Positions 10,984 through 19,688 of a stretch of DNA of 64,000 nucleotides are shown in pieces (the first letter of the stretch is position 1; the number at the start of each line of letters is the position of its first letter). The translations under genes and the position numbers were made by a program. The stretch is from assembly GCF_003574475.2 (NCBI RefSeq), contig NZ_QLIS02000002.1:372001-436000 (forward strand), in the 5' to 3' direction. Origin of the DNA: Pseudofrancisella aestuarii. Its GTDB lineage: Bacteria > Pseudomonadota > Gammaproteobacteria > Francisellales > Francisellaceae. The notes beneath the pieces are model-generated. The model had not been told where the DNA came from. It was given only the letters and a program-made list of their open reading frames with translations, and ran no database searches.

Positions 10984-13887
10984 ATGGCTGAACAAAAATC
11001 AATTAATTATTTCAAAGCACTTGAGGCAGCCGTTCACTCTATTGTTATTATAGACGATAGAGGCACTATTTTAATGGCAAATAAAGCTACTTGTAAGCTA
11101 TTTGGTTATGAGCCTGAGGAGCTTGTGGGTGAGAATGTAAAGATATTAATGCCACCGAAGATAGCAGGAGAACATGATGGCTATTTAGATAAATATTCCA
11201 AAACTCATAAAGCATCTATTATAGGAACTGGTAGAGAAGTAGAAGCAATTAAGAAAAATGGTCAAAAATTTAAAATTCTTCTCTCAGTTAGTGAAATTAA
11301 AGATAAAGATAAAATAACTTTTTTAGGAATTATACAAGATCTATCAGCACAATATGCTCTAGAAAACAGGCTTAAAGTAGCATATAAAGCACTTGAAACA
11401 GCCGTTCACTCTATTGTTATTATAGATGATAGAGGCACTATTTTAATGGCAAATAAAGCTACTTGTAAGCTATTTGGTTATGAGCCTGAGGAGCTTGTGA
11501 GTGAGAATGTAAAGATATTAATGCCACCGAAGATAGCAGGAGAACATGATGGCTATTTAGATAAATATTCCAAAACTCATAAAGCATCTATTATAGGAAC
11601 GGGTAGAGAAGTAGAGGCGATTAAGAAAAATGGTCAAAAATTTAAGATTCTTCTCTCAGTTAGTGAAATTAAAGATAAAGATAAAATAACTTTTTTAGGA
11701 ATTATACAAGACCTATCAGCACAGTATGTATTAGAGAATAAAATGCAAATAGCGTTACAAGCTATAGAATTTGGTATATGGGAGTGGGATGCTGAGTCTG
11801 GTAGTGTGGCATGGGATAGGGGTATGCTTTCTCTATATGGTATAAAATTTAGAGAAGAGTTTAATAATCGATATGATACGTGGTTAGAGAAGATACATCC
11901 TGATGATAGAGAAGAGTTTGATCAGGATATGAAATTAGCATATAAAGAAAAGCGCTCTTTTGAAAAAGTATTTAGAATCATAACACCAGAAAGAATTAAA
12001 TCGATACAGTCATTTGTTAACTATTTGCATGATGGAAATAATAATGTTTCAAAATTAGTCGGTATTAACTGGGATATTACTGAAAAAACTAGACTTGAGG
12101 ACTATATATTAAAAATATCAGAAATACAAAATAAGTATTTAGTAGGGAAAAGCTTAAAAGAGATATTTCAAGAAGCTTTAGAACATACTTTAATCTTCTC
12201 TAATAGCGAGTATGGATTTATAGCTATTTATGAAGAGGGAAATAAGGACAAATTGAATTTATTCCTATCAAATATAAAAAATAAAAGAGTTCAAGAAAAA
12301 AGTATAGTTTTTAAGAATGTGCCAGAGATACTAAGAAAAACGCTAGAAGAAGGAACTGATATTGAGACTGATATTCTTCCTAAAGCTTCTTTAAATAATC
12401 TTTCTACAGAATATACAAATATTAAGAATTATATTGGAATTACAATATTTGATAATGATAAGAAAGTAGTTGGAGCATTGGGTTTAGTTAATTGTAGTAG
12501 TTATTATATGAAACGAATGACAGAGTTTTTACAACCTGTTGTTAGTTCCGTTGGAGCTATTATGTCATCAAATAAACAATATAAAGAAATAGAAAAACTT
12601 GCAAGCAGAGATAGTTTAACGGGATGCTATAATAGACACTTTTTTGAAAAAGAATTAAATAAAGAGTTTGAAAATTATATAAAAGTAGAAAAGACTTTTG
12701 CTGTACTTATTATAGATATTGATAACTTTAAAAAGGTTAATGATATTTATGGACATAAAATAGGAGATACAGTTTTAAGAGAATTTGCTAATAGAATACG
12801 CAGAAATAGTAGAGCTCAAGAAAAAGACTTGCTTGCTCGACTGGGTGGAGATGAGTTTGTCCTTCTGTGTAAAGATGTAACAGTAAGTGAAGTTAAAAAA
12901 ATATCTCAAAGAATAATTCAAGTTTCTGAAAAACCTTATGTAATAGAAAATTTAAGCTTAGACTGTACAGTTTGTGTTGGAGCAGCCGTGTATGATACCA
13001 AAGAGACTCTAAGTGATTTGATGAAATATGCTGATTTTGCACTTTATGAAGCAAAAAAAGAGAAGCCATCGATTTGTATTTTCTCTGAAAAGACTAAAGA
13101 AAAATATATTCAAAGTAATAATCTAGATAATTTAGTTAATAAGATTTTAAAAGAAAAAAGTTTAAATATTTATTATCAGCCAATAATAAATATAGAAGAT
13201 AATAGTTGTTCAAAGATTGAGGCTTTAATAAGACCGTCAGCTCCATTAAATGGTATTGATGTTCTTGAGATAATACATTTGATAGAAAAAAATGGATTAG
13301 CTGAGAAATTGAATTCTATAGTTTTTGATAAAGTTTTTGATGATTTAGAAAAAATAGAAAGTTTAAAAGAAAAAATTATTGTATCTGTAAATGTATCTCC
13401 TGTAGTTAAAGACCTCCCTAGTTATCTATCTAATCTTTGTGATTTTATTGATGCTAATAGTAGGAGAGTGTCTGCTAATATTCAATTTGAGCTAGAAATA
13501 ACAGAATCAGCTTTTATGAAATTTTCCGAAAAAGAATTGGAAGAAGCTGTTAATAAATTACATGAATATAATATAAGATTAGCAATTGATGACTTTGGAG
13601 TAGAATATTCATCATTAAATAGGGTAGTTGCTTATAGTTTTGACACATTAAAAATAGATAAATCATTAACAGATAAATTAAGAGATAAAGATAATATTGC
13701 AGCAAAGAGTGTTTTTAAAGCTATTTTTTATATTGCCAAACAGATAGATCTGGATGTCATTATTGAAGGAGTTGAAACTGAAGAGCAGGTTGATAAGCTA
13801 TATAAATTAGGTGGAAGATATATTCAGGGTTATTATTTCTCAAAACCAAAGCCACTTTTTGAAATAATAAAAAGATTTTTAATTTAA
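10984..13887 (+). CDS. Cyclic-di-GMP enzyme with tandem FixL-type haem PAS domains (PAS-PAS-PAS-GAF-GGDEF-EAL)
   Basis: A 967-aa soluble protein without membrane segments. PAS1 (~14-122) and PAS2 (~138-246) are almost identical. Each has the FixL/DosP haem-PAS pattern ILMPPKIAGEHDGYL followed by IIGTGRE. H64 and R84 (H188 and R208 in PAS2) align with the proximal haem His200 and distal Arg220 of Bradyrhizobium FixL, with the same 20-residue spacing. A third PAS (~255-368) and a GAF-like region (~385-530) follow. The cyclase motif is canonical (GGDEF 621-625), but the inhibitory I-site reads QEKD instead of RxxD. The EAL domain keeps its catalytic signatures: EAL 746-748, NVSP, EITES, IDDFG, LKIDKS, EGVE and QGYYFSKP. 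Prediction: a bifunctional O2/NO-responsive cyclic-di-GMP synthase/phosphodiesterase. Known relative in architecture: E. coli DosP. Confidence 0.9.
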   Translation: MAEQKSINYFKALEAAVHSIVIIDDRGTILMANKATCKLFGYEPEELVGENVKILMPPKIAGEHDGYLDKYSKTHKASIIGTGREVEAIKKNGQKFKILLSVSEIKDKDKITFLGIIQDLSAQYALENRLKVAYKALETAVHSIVIIDDRGTILMANKATCKLFGYEPEELVSENVKILMPPKIAGEHDGYLDKYSKTHKASIIGTGREVEAIKKNGQKFKILLSVSEIKDKDKITFLGIIQDLSAQYVLENKMQIALQAIEFGIWEWDAESGSVAWDRGMLSLYGIKFREEFNNRYDTWLEKIHPDDREEFDQDMKLAYKEKRSFEKVFRIITPERIKSIQSFVNYLHDGNNNVSKLVGINWDITEKTRLEDYILKISEIQNKYLVGKSLKEIFQEALEHTLIFSNSEYGFIAIYEEGNKDKLNLFLSNIKNKRVQEKSIVFKNVPEILRKTLEEGTDIETDILPKASLNNLSTEYTNIKNYIGITIFDNDKKVVGALGLVNCSSYYMKRMTEFLQPVVSSVGAIMSSNKQYKEIEKLASRDSLTGCYNRHFFEKELNKEFENYIKVEKTFAVLIIDIDNFKKVNDIYGHKIGDTVLREFANRIRRNSRAQEKDLLARLGGDEFVLLCKDVTVSEVKKISQRIIQVSEKPYVIENLSLDCTVCVGAAVYDTKETLSDLMKYADFALYEAKKEKPSICIFSEKTKEKYIQSNNLDNLVNKILKEKSLNIYYQPIINIEDNSCSKIEALIRPSAPLNGIDVLEIIHLIEKNGLAEKLNSIVFDKVFDDLEKIESLKEKIIVSVNVSPVVKDLPSYLSNLCDFIDANSRRVSANIQFELEITESAFMKFSEKELEEAVNKLHEYNIRLAIDDFGVEYSSLNRVVAYSFDTLKIDKSLTDKLRDKDNIAAKSVFKAIFYIAKQIDLDVIIEGVETEEQVDKLYKLGGRYIQGYYFSKPKPLFEIIKRFLI
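11014..11757 (+). repeat. In-frame tandem duplication of a PAS-coding unit (2 x 372 bp)
   Basis: Copy 1 (11014-11385) and copy 2 (11386-11757) have the same 372-base, 124-codon period. Over the first ~330 bases I count only about ten mismatches, mostly synonymous. The last ~40 bases, encoding the linker helix, diverge more (LENRLKVAYKALE versus LENKMQIALQAIE). This looks like a recent duplication or gene conversion rather than two ancient PAS domains. Confidence 0.92.
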
Positions 13888-13892
13888 TTAAG

Positions 13893-15131
13893 TTATTGAT
13901 TAGTTAATTTTAGAATAGTATTTTCAGCATTTTCTATTTTGCCTAAATCTTCTGAGAAAAATAATTTTATATTTGTAATATCTTCAATAGTAGTATTTTC
14001 TGATATGGTAGTGCTTTTTAATCTATTTAAAACTATTAAGCCGTCATCTTTAAAAGTATTTGGTAGCCATATCCAAATATTTTTTTCAGATATGCGGGTT
14101 AACACATCAGTTTTTCGTAAAAGACTTTTTACACCTTTAATGAAATTGTCAATTTGTTCTATATCTAATTTTTTTATTACACTTATTTTTATTAAAGAAA
14201 ATATATATTCTTTGTTTCGGTATTGCATGTTAGAGTTCCATTCTAGCATGCTATAAAAAAAGTCTGGAGAAATATAATTTATATTATCAAAAGCAGATAA
14301 GGCATGATCAATATCTATTCTTATGTATTGCTCTGCTTTATCTGCTATCTCATAGTTATAAATTTTTAGTTTTCCTAGATTGTGTATATCAGAAACAGTC
14401 TTACACTCTAGACATGTACTAATTATGTTTACTTTTTCAAAGTGCTTTCCACACTTGTTACAAGAATGTTCTGTAGATAGGCTTTCATTATTACAGTGAG
14501 GACAGCATTCTGAAAAAATTAAATGCGCAGATGAACATTTAATACAGCATAAACATGATTTAACTTGGCTTTTTATTTTAATAAATTCACTGGTTTCTAA
14601 TTCAGATAGCCATTCTAGATAACAATTCTTTTTATTACTAAAAACTTCGATTAAAGGATAACTAAATAAAGAATCAGATTCTTCATTAAAATAGGCATCT
14701 AAAGTTTTATTGTATACTTTTCTCGTAAATAAGTAAGTTATTAACCTAAATTGCCAGTCTCTTTTAGCTCTATCAACTATATGTTTTTTATTACTTAAAC
14801 TCGAACTTTCTTGTTTTATTACATTTATATATTCTACTAATGTTTCAAAATTAGAATATTGTTCATCAACATATTTTGTATCTTCAGGATTAATACAGAA
14901 TATTGGTATCAAGTATGTTTTAGAGCTTGATCTGATATCATATATAGTATTAAGAAAAGCAGTTTGATCTTTTATATTAATAATGACAGCATCGACAGCA
15001 TTGTAAGCTAAAGATAAATGAATTTGATCTTCTCTAGCTTCTGGGAAATCTTTTATTTCACATTTTAATTCCTGTCTTAGATCTTCTCCGATATCACCAA
15101 ATATAGCTACTTTAGATTTGTCAGAAAACAT
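13893..15131 (-). CDS. Zinc-ribbon (TackOD1-like) protein with degenerate GGDEF domain, candidate cyclic-di-GMP receptor
   Basis: 412 aa. The N-terminal ~105 residues look like a pseudo-receiver or Rossmann-type domain. Residues ~193-243 are cysteine-rich, with CxxC pairs C196/C199, C210/C213, C224/C227 and C240/C243. The pattern CCIKCSSAHLIFSECCPHC resembles the TackOD1 output domain. The C-terminal ~140 residues follow a GGDEF fold, but the active-site loop is SEKNI (348-352) where GGDEF should be. Exactly five residues before it stands an intact I-site RKTD (339-342). Such proteins are expected to bind rather than make cyclic-di-GMP. It converges on the PAS-GGDEF-EAL gene with five bases between stops. 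Function inferred, not known. Confidence 0.68.
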   Translation of the reverse strand: MFSDKSKVAIFGDIGEDLRQELKCEIKDFPEAREDQIHLSLAYNAVDAVIINIKDQTAFLNTIYDIRSSSKTYLIPIFCINPEDTKYVDEQYSNFETLVEYINVIKQESSSLSNKKHIVDRAKRDWQFRLITYLFTRKVYNKTLDAYFNEESDSLFSYPLIEVFSNKKNCYLEWLSELETSEFIKIKSQVKSCLCCIKCSSAHLIFSECCPHCNNESLSTEHSCNKCGKHFEKVNIISTCLECKTVSDIHNLGKLKIYNYEIADKAEQYIRIDIDHALSAFDNINYISPDFFYSMLEWNSNMQYRNKEYIFSLIKISVIKKLDIEQIDNFIKGVKSLLRKTDVLTRISEKNIWIWLPNTFKDDGLIVLNRLKSTTISENTTIEDITNIKLFFSEDLGKIENAENTILKLTNQ

Positions 15132-15235
15132 TACTTATACCTTTTTTGATGTTCTATAAAAATTATACATTTAGTATGCTAGATAATGCAAAGATATAAT
15201 TTTAAAGACTAAAAAAGAGTTGCTAGAAAAGATTA

Positions 15236-16048
15236 CTATTTCTTTCCATATGTATTTTTATTTAGTTTTGAAAGGATTATCATACCAGTTACTACAGCTA
15301 TTATTATTATGGCTATCATAATAGTTGCTAGAGCATTTATTTCAGGAGTAGGTCCGTTTTTAACGGTTGAGTAAATATACATTGGTAAGGTAGGGTTATC
15401 GCTTCCTGCTACGAATTCGGTAATTACAAGATCATCTATTGATAATGTAAAAGTAAGTAAAGCGGATGTTATTAATGCTGGCATTAGTTGAGGTAGCATA
15501 ATAAAGAAAAATGTCTTAGTTGGGCCTGCTCCTAGATCAAGAGCAGCTTCCTCTTGAGATATGTCTAGGCTTGCTATTCTAGATTGCATTACAATTGCCA
15601 CATAGGCTGTACACATAGTTACGTGCGCAATAACAACAGTAGTAGTGCCTCTTTCATGAGGCCAACCTATAAGTTGTTGAAAACTTGAAAAGGTAAGTAA
15701 TAATGCCACCCCAAGGATAATATCTGGTAGTACTAGAGGTGTGGCAACCAGACCATATAAGAAATTTCTTGTACGGAAAAATTTAAATCTAGTAATAGCA
15801 TAAGCAACAATAGTACCTAAGATGGTAGATATGATTGAAGCAAGAACTGCTATTTTTAAACTAACAAGAGCAGCATTTATTATGTCATAATCATCAGCTA
15901 ATTCTTCATACCAGTCAAGTGTGAAACCTCCCCAAAGATTGATGATGGCTGAGTCACTAAATGAGAAAATAACTAAAATTATTAATGGGACATAGAGAAA
16001 GATAATTCCTAAAATTAAAACTGTATTGCTAAAATTAAATCTTTTCAT
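15236..16048 (-). CDS. potI: Spermidine/putrescine ABC transporter permease (PotC/PotI type)
   Basis: A 270-aa inner-membrane permease with about six helices. The EAA loop (EEAALDLGAGPTKTFFFIML) contacts the ATPase, and the family segment SIDDLVITEFVAG is characteristic of PotC/PotI. It is last in the minus-strand potG-potH-potI operon, 18 bases after potH. With its partners it forms the channel of a binding-protein-dependent polyamine importer. The binding-protein gene is not in this operon; a PotF-like candidate lies at 36920-38113. Assignment to PotI rather than PotC is tentative. Confidence 0.85.
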   Translation of the reverse strand: MKRFNFSNTVLILGIIFLYVPLIILVIFSFSDSAIINLWGGFTLDWYEELADDYDIINAALVSLKIAVLASIISTILGTIVAYAITRFKFFRTRNFLYGLVATPLVLPDIILGVALLLTFSSFQQLIGWPHERGTTTVVIAHVTMCTAYVAIVMQSRIASLDISQEEAALDLGAGPTKTFFFIMLPQLMPALITSALLTFTLSIDDLVITEFVAGSDNPTLPMYIYSTVKNGPTPEINALATIMIAIIIIAVVTGMIILSKLNKNTYGKK

Positions 16049-16066
16049 AATTTCAAGCCTCTTTAC

Positions 16067-16948
16067 CTAAACAAAAGTTTGTTTAGCTTGTATTCTTTGC
16101 ATCCATAAAATAGGTATTGCAAGGATTATGATTAGTAGCATTGATATTGCGGCAGAAATTCCCCAGTTATTTGATGTGAAAAACTCCTCCCAAATGATAT
16201 TTCCTATCATTAGTGTATTTTTTCCACCCATGATTTGAGGTACTACTACTTCACCAACGGCTGGAACAAAAATTAATAAGCTTCCAGAAATAAGACCAGG
16301 CATCGATAAAGGGAGCGTTATTTTAAAGAAAGAGCTAATTGGTTTTGAGCCTAAGTCTTCAGCAGCATCATATAGGATTGGGTCAATTTTAATTAAAGTA
16401 CTATAAAGAGGTAATACTAAAAAAGGTAAGTAACAATACACCATGCCTAAGTACATTGAGAAATCATTATATAATAGAGCCATACTAGGAAAACCTAAAC
16501 TCATAAGGAACTGGTTTAGCTTATGATTTCCCAATAATGTTACCCAAGCATATGTTCTAAGTAGAAAAGAGGTCCAGTAAGGGATAATTATAAGTACTAA
16601 GAAAAATATCTGAGTATTTTGCTTTGCTCTAGATAAAGCTAAAGCCATAGGATAGCCTATCAGAATACATAATACAGTAGTAATGAAAGCTACTTTTATA
16701 GAATCATATAATGCTGTAAAAATTAAATTATAGTGTAGTAACTCTAAATAATTTCTTAGATAGAGAGTGAAGTGTAAAGTATCATCTTTAAACATTAGTA
16801 TAGGAGTAACTGGTGGAGTTCCATTTGCAGGAATAGTAAAGCTTATACCTAGTACAAATATGAATGGTACAAGTAAAAATATAATAAACCATGAAAATGG
16901 TAATAAATAAACCAGAGTATTTCTTAAGTTCCTATTTGATTTATCCAT
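16067..16948 (-). CDS. potH: Spermidine/putrescine ABC transporter permease (PotB/PotH type)
   Basis: A 293-aa permease with six predicted helices. It begins MDKSNRNLRNTLVYLLPFSW and carries the EAA loop YDAAEDLGSKPISSFFKITL and the polyamine-permease signature VPAVGEVVVPQIMGG. ATG at 16948 is chosen because it overlaps the potG stop by one base (TAATG), a classic coupling arrangement. A longer reading from 16984 would overlap potG by 37 bases without reason. It pairs with the downstream PotI-type permease. Confidence 0.87.
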   Translation of the reverse strand: MDKSNRNLRNTLVYLLPFSWFIIFLLVPFIFVLGISFTIPANGTPPVTPILMFKDDTLHFTLYLRNYLELLHYNLIFTALYDSIKVAFITTVLCILIGYPMALALSRAKQNTQIFFLVLIIIPYWTSFLLRTYAWVTLLGNHKLNQFLMSLGFPSMALLYNDFSMYLGMVYCYLPFLVLPLYSTLIKIDPILYDAAEDLGSKPISSFFKITLPLSMPGLISGSLLIFVPAVGEVVVPQIMGGKNTLMIGNIIWEEFFTSNNWGISAAISMLLIIILAIPILWMQRIQAKQTFV

Positions 16949-18066
16949 TATGAATATAACACCATTATATTTTGTGATTCCCACGTTAAATATACTTCAT
17001 CACCCCATGAAGGATGATCAGCATTTCTTTCTATATTAAAGTCCGTAGATTTAACTATTTTGCCACCTTCAGTTCTTACGTGATATGTAGATAGTCCACC
17101 TAAGTAAGCAATATCTTCGACTACTCCTTTGATACAGTTTACAGGTTTTTTGGGATCATAATCTTCTGGTTTTTCTTTATCAATGAATATCTTTTCAGGT
17201 CTTAATCCTACCCATATTTCCTGGTCTTCTACACCATCTATATTTCTTTCTAATATGAATGATGTTTTAGCTTCATCTGATTCAATTACGCTCTTATTTT
17301 TTGAGGTTTTGCTAATTCTACCTTCAAAGATAGCACTTTTTCCAATGAAGTTAGCTACAAATTTACTTTTAGGGAATTCATAAATCTCTGATGGAGGACT
17401 TACTTGCTCTAGCCAACCATCAGACATGATTCCTATTCTAGTTGACATTGTCATAGCTTCCTCTTGATCATGCGTTACCATGATAAACGTGCTACCTGTT
17501 TGTTCTTGAATATCAACAAGTTCAAACTGCATTTGATCTCTTAGATTTTTATCTAAAGCAGATAGGGGCTCATCTAGTAATATTAGCTTAGGTCTTTTTG
17601 CAAGACATCTTGCTAATGCAACTCTTTGTCTTTGACCACCAGAAAGTTGATGAGGCTTTCTTTTTGCAAGATGCTCCATTTTAATAATTTTAAGAGCAGC
17701 ATTTGTTCTTTTTTCTATATCTTCTTTTGGTAATCTATCTTGCTTTAAGCCAAACATAATATTTTGTTTAATTGTCATATGAGGGAATAGTGCATATGAT
17801 TGAAACATCATGTTTACAGGTCTTTTATACGGCGGGATATTTGACATATCGACACCATCAATAATGATTTTACCATCAGAAGGTTTTTCAAATCCGGCAA
17901 GCATTCGTAATAAGGTACTTTTACCACTACCAGACCCTCCAAGTAGTGAAAAAAATTCTTTAGGATAAACATCTAGGTTGATGCTATCTACTGCCAAATG
18001 ACCGTCGTCAAACTGTTTTGATAGGTTCTTTATAGTAACCAAGGGTTTTTTAGGAGTTTTAGACAT
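16948..18066 (-). CDS. potG: Polyamine ABC transporter ATP-binding protein (PotA/PotG type)
   Basis: A 372-aa ABC ATPase energising polyamine import. Walker A is GGSGSGKST, the signature LSGGQRQRVALARCLAKRP and Walker B LILLDEPLSALD, followed by the H-loop VTHDQEEAM. The C-terminal ~130 residues are a TOBE regulatory domain (VGLRPEKI). ATG at 18066 is preferred over a TTG two codons upstream. It is first in the operon. The ~155-base gap to the divergent carotenoid-oxygenase gene must contain both promoters. Confidence 0.9.
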   Translation of the reverse strand: MSKTPKKPLVTIKNLSKQFDDGHLAVDSINLDVYPKEFFSLLGGSGSGKSTLLRMLAGFEKPSDGKIIIDGVDMSNIPPYKRPVNMMFQSYALFPHMTIKQNIMFGLKQDRLPKEDIEKRTNAALKIIKMEHLAKRKPHQLSGGQRQRVALARCLAKRPKLILLDEPLSALDKNLRDQMQFELVDIQEQTGSTFIMVTHDQEEAMTMSTRIGIMSDGWLEQVSPPSEIYEFPKSKFVANFIGKSAIFEGRISKTSKNKSVIESDEAKTSFILERNIDGVEDQEIWVGLRPEKIFIDKEKPEDYDPKKPVNCIKGVVEDIAYLGGLSTYHVRTEGGKIVKSTDFNIERNADHPSWGDEVYLTWESQNIMVLYS

Positions 18067-18220
18067 CTTCAAACCTTCAGCAAATAAGATTTAGTGACGT
18101 TAATAATAAGTAATTTTTTTTAAAAGATAAAGCAATATTTAGGTAAATCAAAATAGTTAAAAAAACGTAGCTTAAATGTTACTATGTTTTTGAGGGAGAA
18201 AGTTAAATTTAGGAGATTGG

Positions 18221-19636
18221 ATGAGTCTGTTTTATTTGAAAGGTTTAGACAACGTAACTCAAGAGTGTAAAGATATTTTATTAAATCCAGAAGTTGATAA
18301 TTTACCAAATTGGTTTGATGGGAAAATCTTAAGAATAGGTCCAGCAAAATTTAATATAGGAAATCAAAAGTTAAATCATTGGTTTGATGGCTTAGCAATG
18401 GTTTATAAGTTTGAAAAGATAGGTAACGATATTGTTTTTAGTAATTCATTTTTAAAATCACCACAATATAGGGCGAATCTTAAAAATAAAATATTATTCG
18501 ATGAGTTTGCCACATTATCTCCAAAGAATAAGCTTCAAAAAATACTTACATCAATTAAGCGTATACTAAAGATAAGTAAGGAAAGACCTAGCTGCAATGT
18601 TAACTTTATGAAAGCTGGAAAAAACTTACTTGCTATAACAGAAGTAACTAATACTATAAAACTTGAGAATGATGGTATTTCAACTTCGGGGGAATATAGT
18701 TTTAATGATGATATAAAAGGTCAAATCACTTGTGCTCATCCTCAATATGATCCAGATACTAAAGAACAGTTTAATTTTGCTGTAAGTATTGGAAAGGACT
18801 TTGAGTATAGTGTTTTTAGAATGAAAAACGAAGAAGAAAAGAGAAATATTATTTGTAAGTTTAAAAGTAAAGATTTCTTTTATTCTCATAGTTTGTTTTT
18901 AACTAAAAATTATATTATTTTATATGCTGGTCCACTACGAGCAAAAGCAACCTCTTTTTTAACAAAAACATTTAATGAAAGCTTATATTATAAAAAAGAT
19001 GCTAGATGTGAGTTTATTTTTATTGATAGAAGTAGTGGAGATATTTCTAAAATTGATTCTGAGCGAATGCTATTTTTACATTCAGTTAATGCATATGAAA
19101 AAGATGGATTCGTTAACTTAGATATAGTTGCTTATTTAGATGAGCTAAATCCTTATGATAATTTGTATTTAGATAAGATAAAAACAGGTTCTTTTATGAT
19201 GAGAACTGAATTAAGAAGATATGAAATAGATATTTTAAATAAAAATAGTGGCTATAAAATTTTGAGCAAACAGAATCTTGAGTTTCCGAGAATAAATCCA
19301 GGTTTCTTAACAAAAGAGTACAGATACGTTTATGCAGCAATGCAAAATCAAGAAACTTCAGAAGAGTTTTTTAATGGGTTAGTAAAACTTGATTTAAATA
19401 ATGATCAAGAAGACATACTTTTACTTGACGAGGGAGAGTATATTTCAGAGCCAATCTTCATTAAAAAGCCTAAAGCGATTGATGAAGATGATGGTGTGAT
19501 TTTTATTAATGTTTTGGATGCTAAAAAAGATTTATCTTATATTAGTATTTTGAATGCAAAAGATTTAACACTTTTATATAAAGCATATTTACCAATAAAG
19601 ATACCTTTTTCTTTACATGGTATTTATTTGAAATAA
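18221..19636 (+). CDS. Carotenoid cleavage oxygenase / RPE65-family protein
   Basis: A 471-aa seven-bladed propeller dioxygenase homologue. The N-terminus has the family hallmark LPNWFDGKILRIGPAKFNIG followed by NHWFDGLAM. The four iron-binding histidines appear in order: H173 (CAHPQYD), H223 (YSHSLF), H287 (FLHSVNAYE) and H466 (FSLHGIYLK). An active non-haem iron site is therefore expected. Known family members cleave carotenoids, retinoids or stilbenes; the substrate here is unknown, and no carotenoid-synthesis gene lies nearby. An AGGAG ribosome site precedes ATG 18221. It is a monocistronic gene divergent from potGHI and is followed by a GGGAGTT/AACTCCC hairpin. Confidence 0.85.
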   Translation: MSLFYLKGLDNVTQECKDILLNPEVDNLPNWFDGKILRIGPAKFNIGNQKLNHWFDGLAMVYKFEKIGNDIVFSNSFLKSPQYRANLKNKILFDEFATLSPKNKLQKILTSIKRILKISKERPSCNVNFMKAGKNLLAITEVTNTIKLENDGISTSGEYSFNDDIKGQITCAHPQYDPDTKEQFNFAVSIGKDFEYSVFRMKNEEEKRNIICKFKSKDFFYSHSLFLTKNYIILYAGPLRAKATSFLTKTFNESLYYKKDARCEFIFIDRSSGDISKIDSERMLFLHSVNAYEKDGFVNLDIVAYLDELNPYDNLYLDKIKTGSFMMRTELRRYEIDILNKNSGYKILSKQNLEFPRINPGFLTKEYRYVYAAMQNQETSEEFFNGLVKLDLNNDQEDILLLDEGEYISEPIFIKKPKAIDEDDGVIFINVLDAKKDLSYISILNAKDLTLLYKAYLPIKIPFSLHGIYLK

Positions 19637-19663
19637 AAAGAAAGAATTAGAAAGATATTTGTT

Positions 19664-19681
19664 GGGAGTTGATTAACTCCC
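19664..19681. terminator. Hairpin after carotenoid-oxygenase gene
   Basis: A perfect 7-bp stem GGGAGTT (19664-19670) and AACTCCC (19675-19681) around a GATT loop, then CTTTATATTT. It lies 28 bases past the 18221-19636 gene and just beyond the stop of the minus-strand fossil gene, so it could end transcription from either side. The U-tract is short, so strength is uncertain. Confidence 0.5.
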
Positions 19682-19688
19682 TTTATAT

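Noticed and set aside
16949-16984. Longer N-terminus for the PotH-type permease
   Set aside because: It would overlap potG by 37 bases and add residues before the first membrane helix; the TAATG junction at 16948 is a better start.
18120-18347. Minus-strand 75-codon frame in the potG/carotenoid-oxygenase gap
   Set aside because: It runs antisense into the well-supported oxygenase gene, has no ribosome site and is Leu/Phe-rich as expected of antisense AT-rich DNA.
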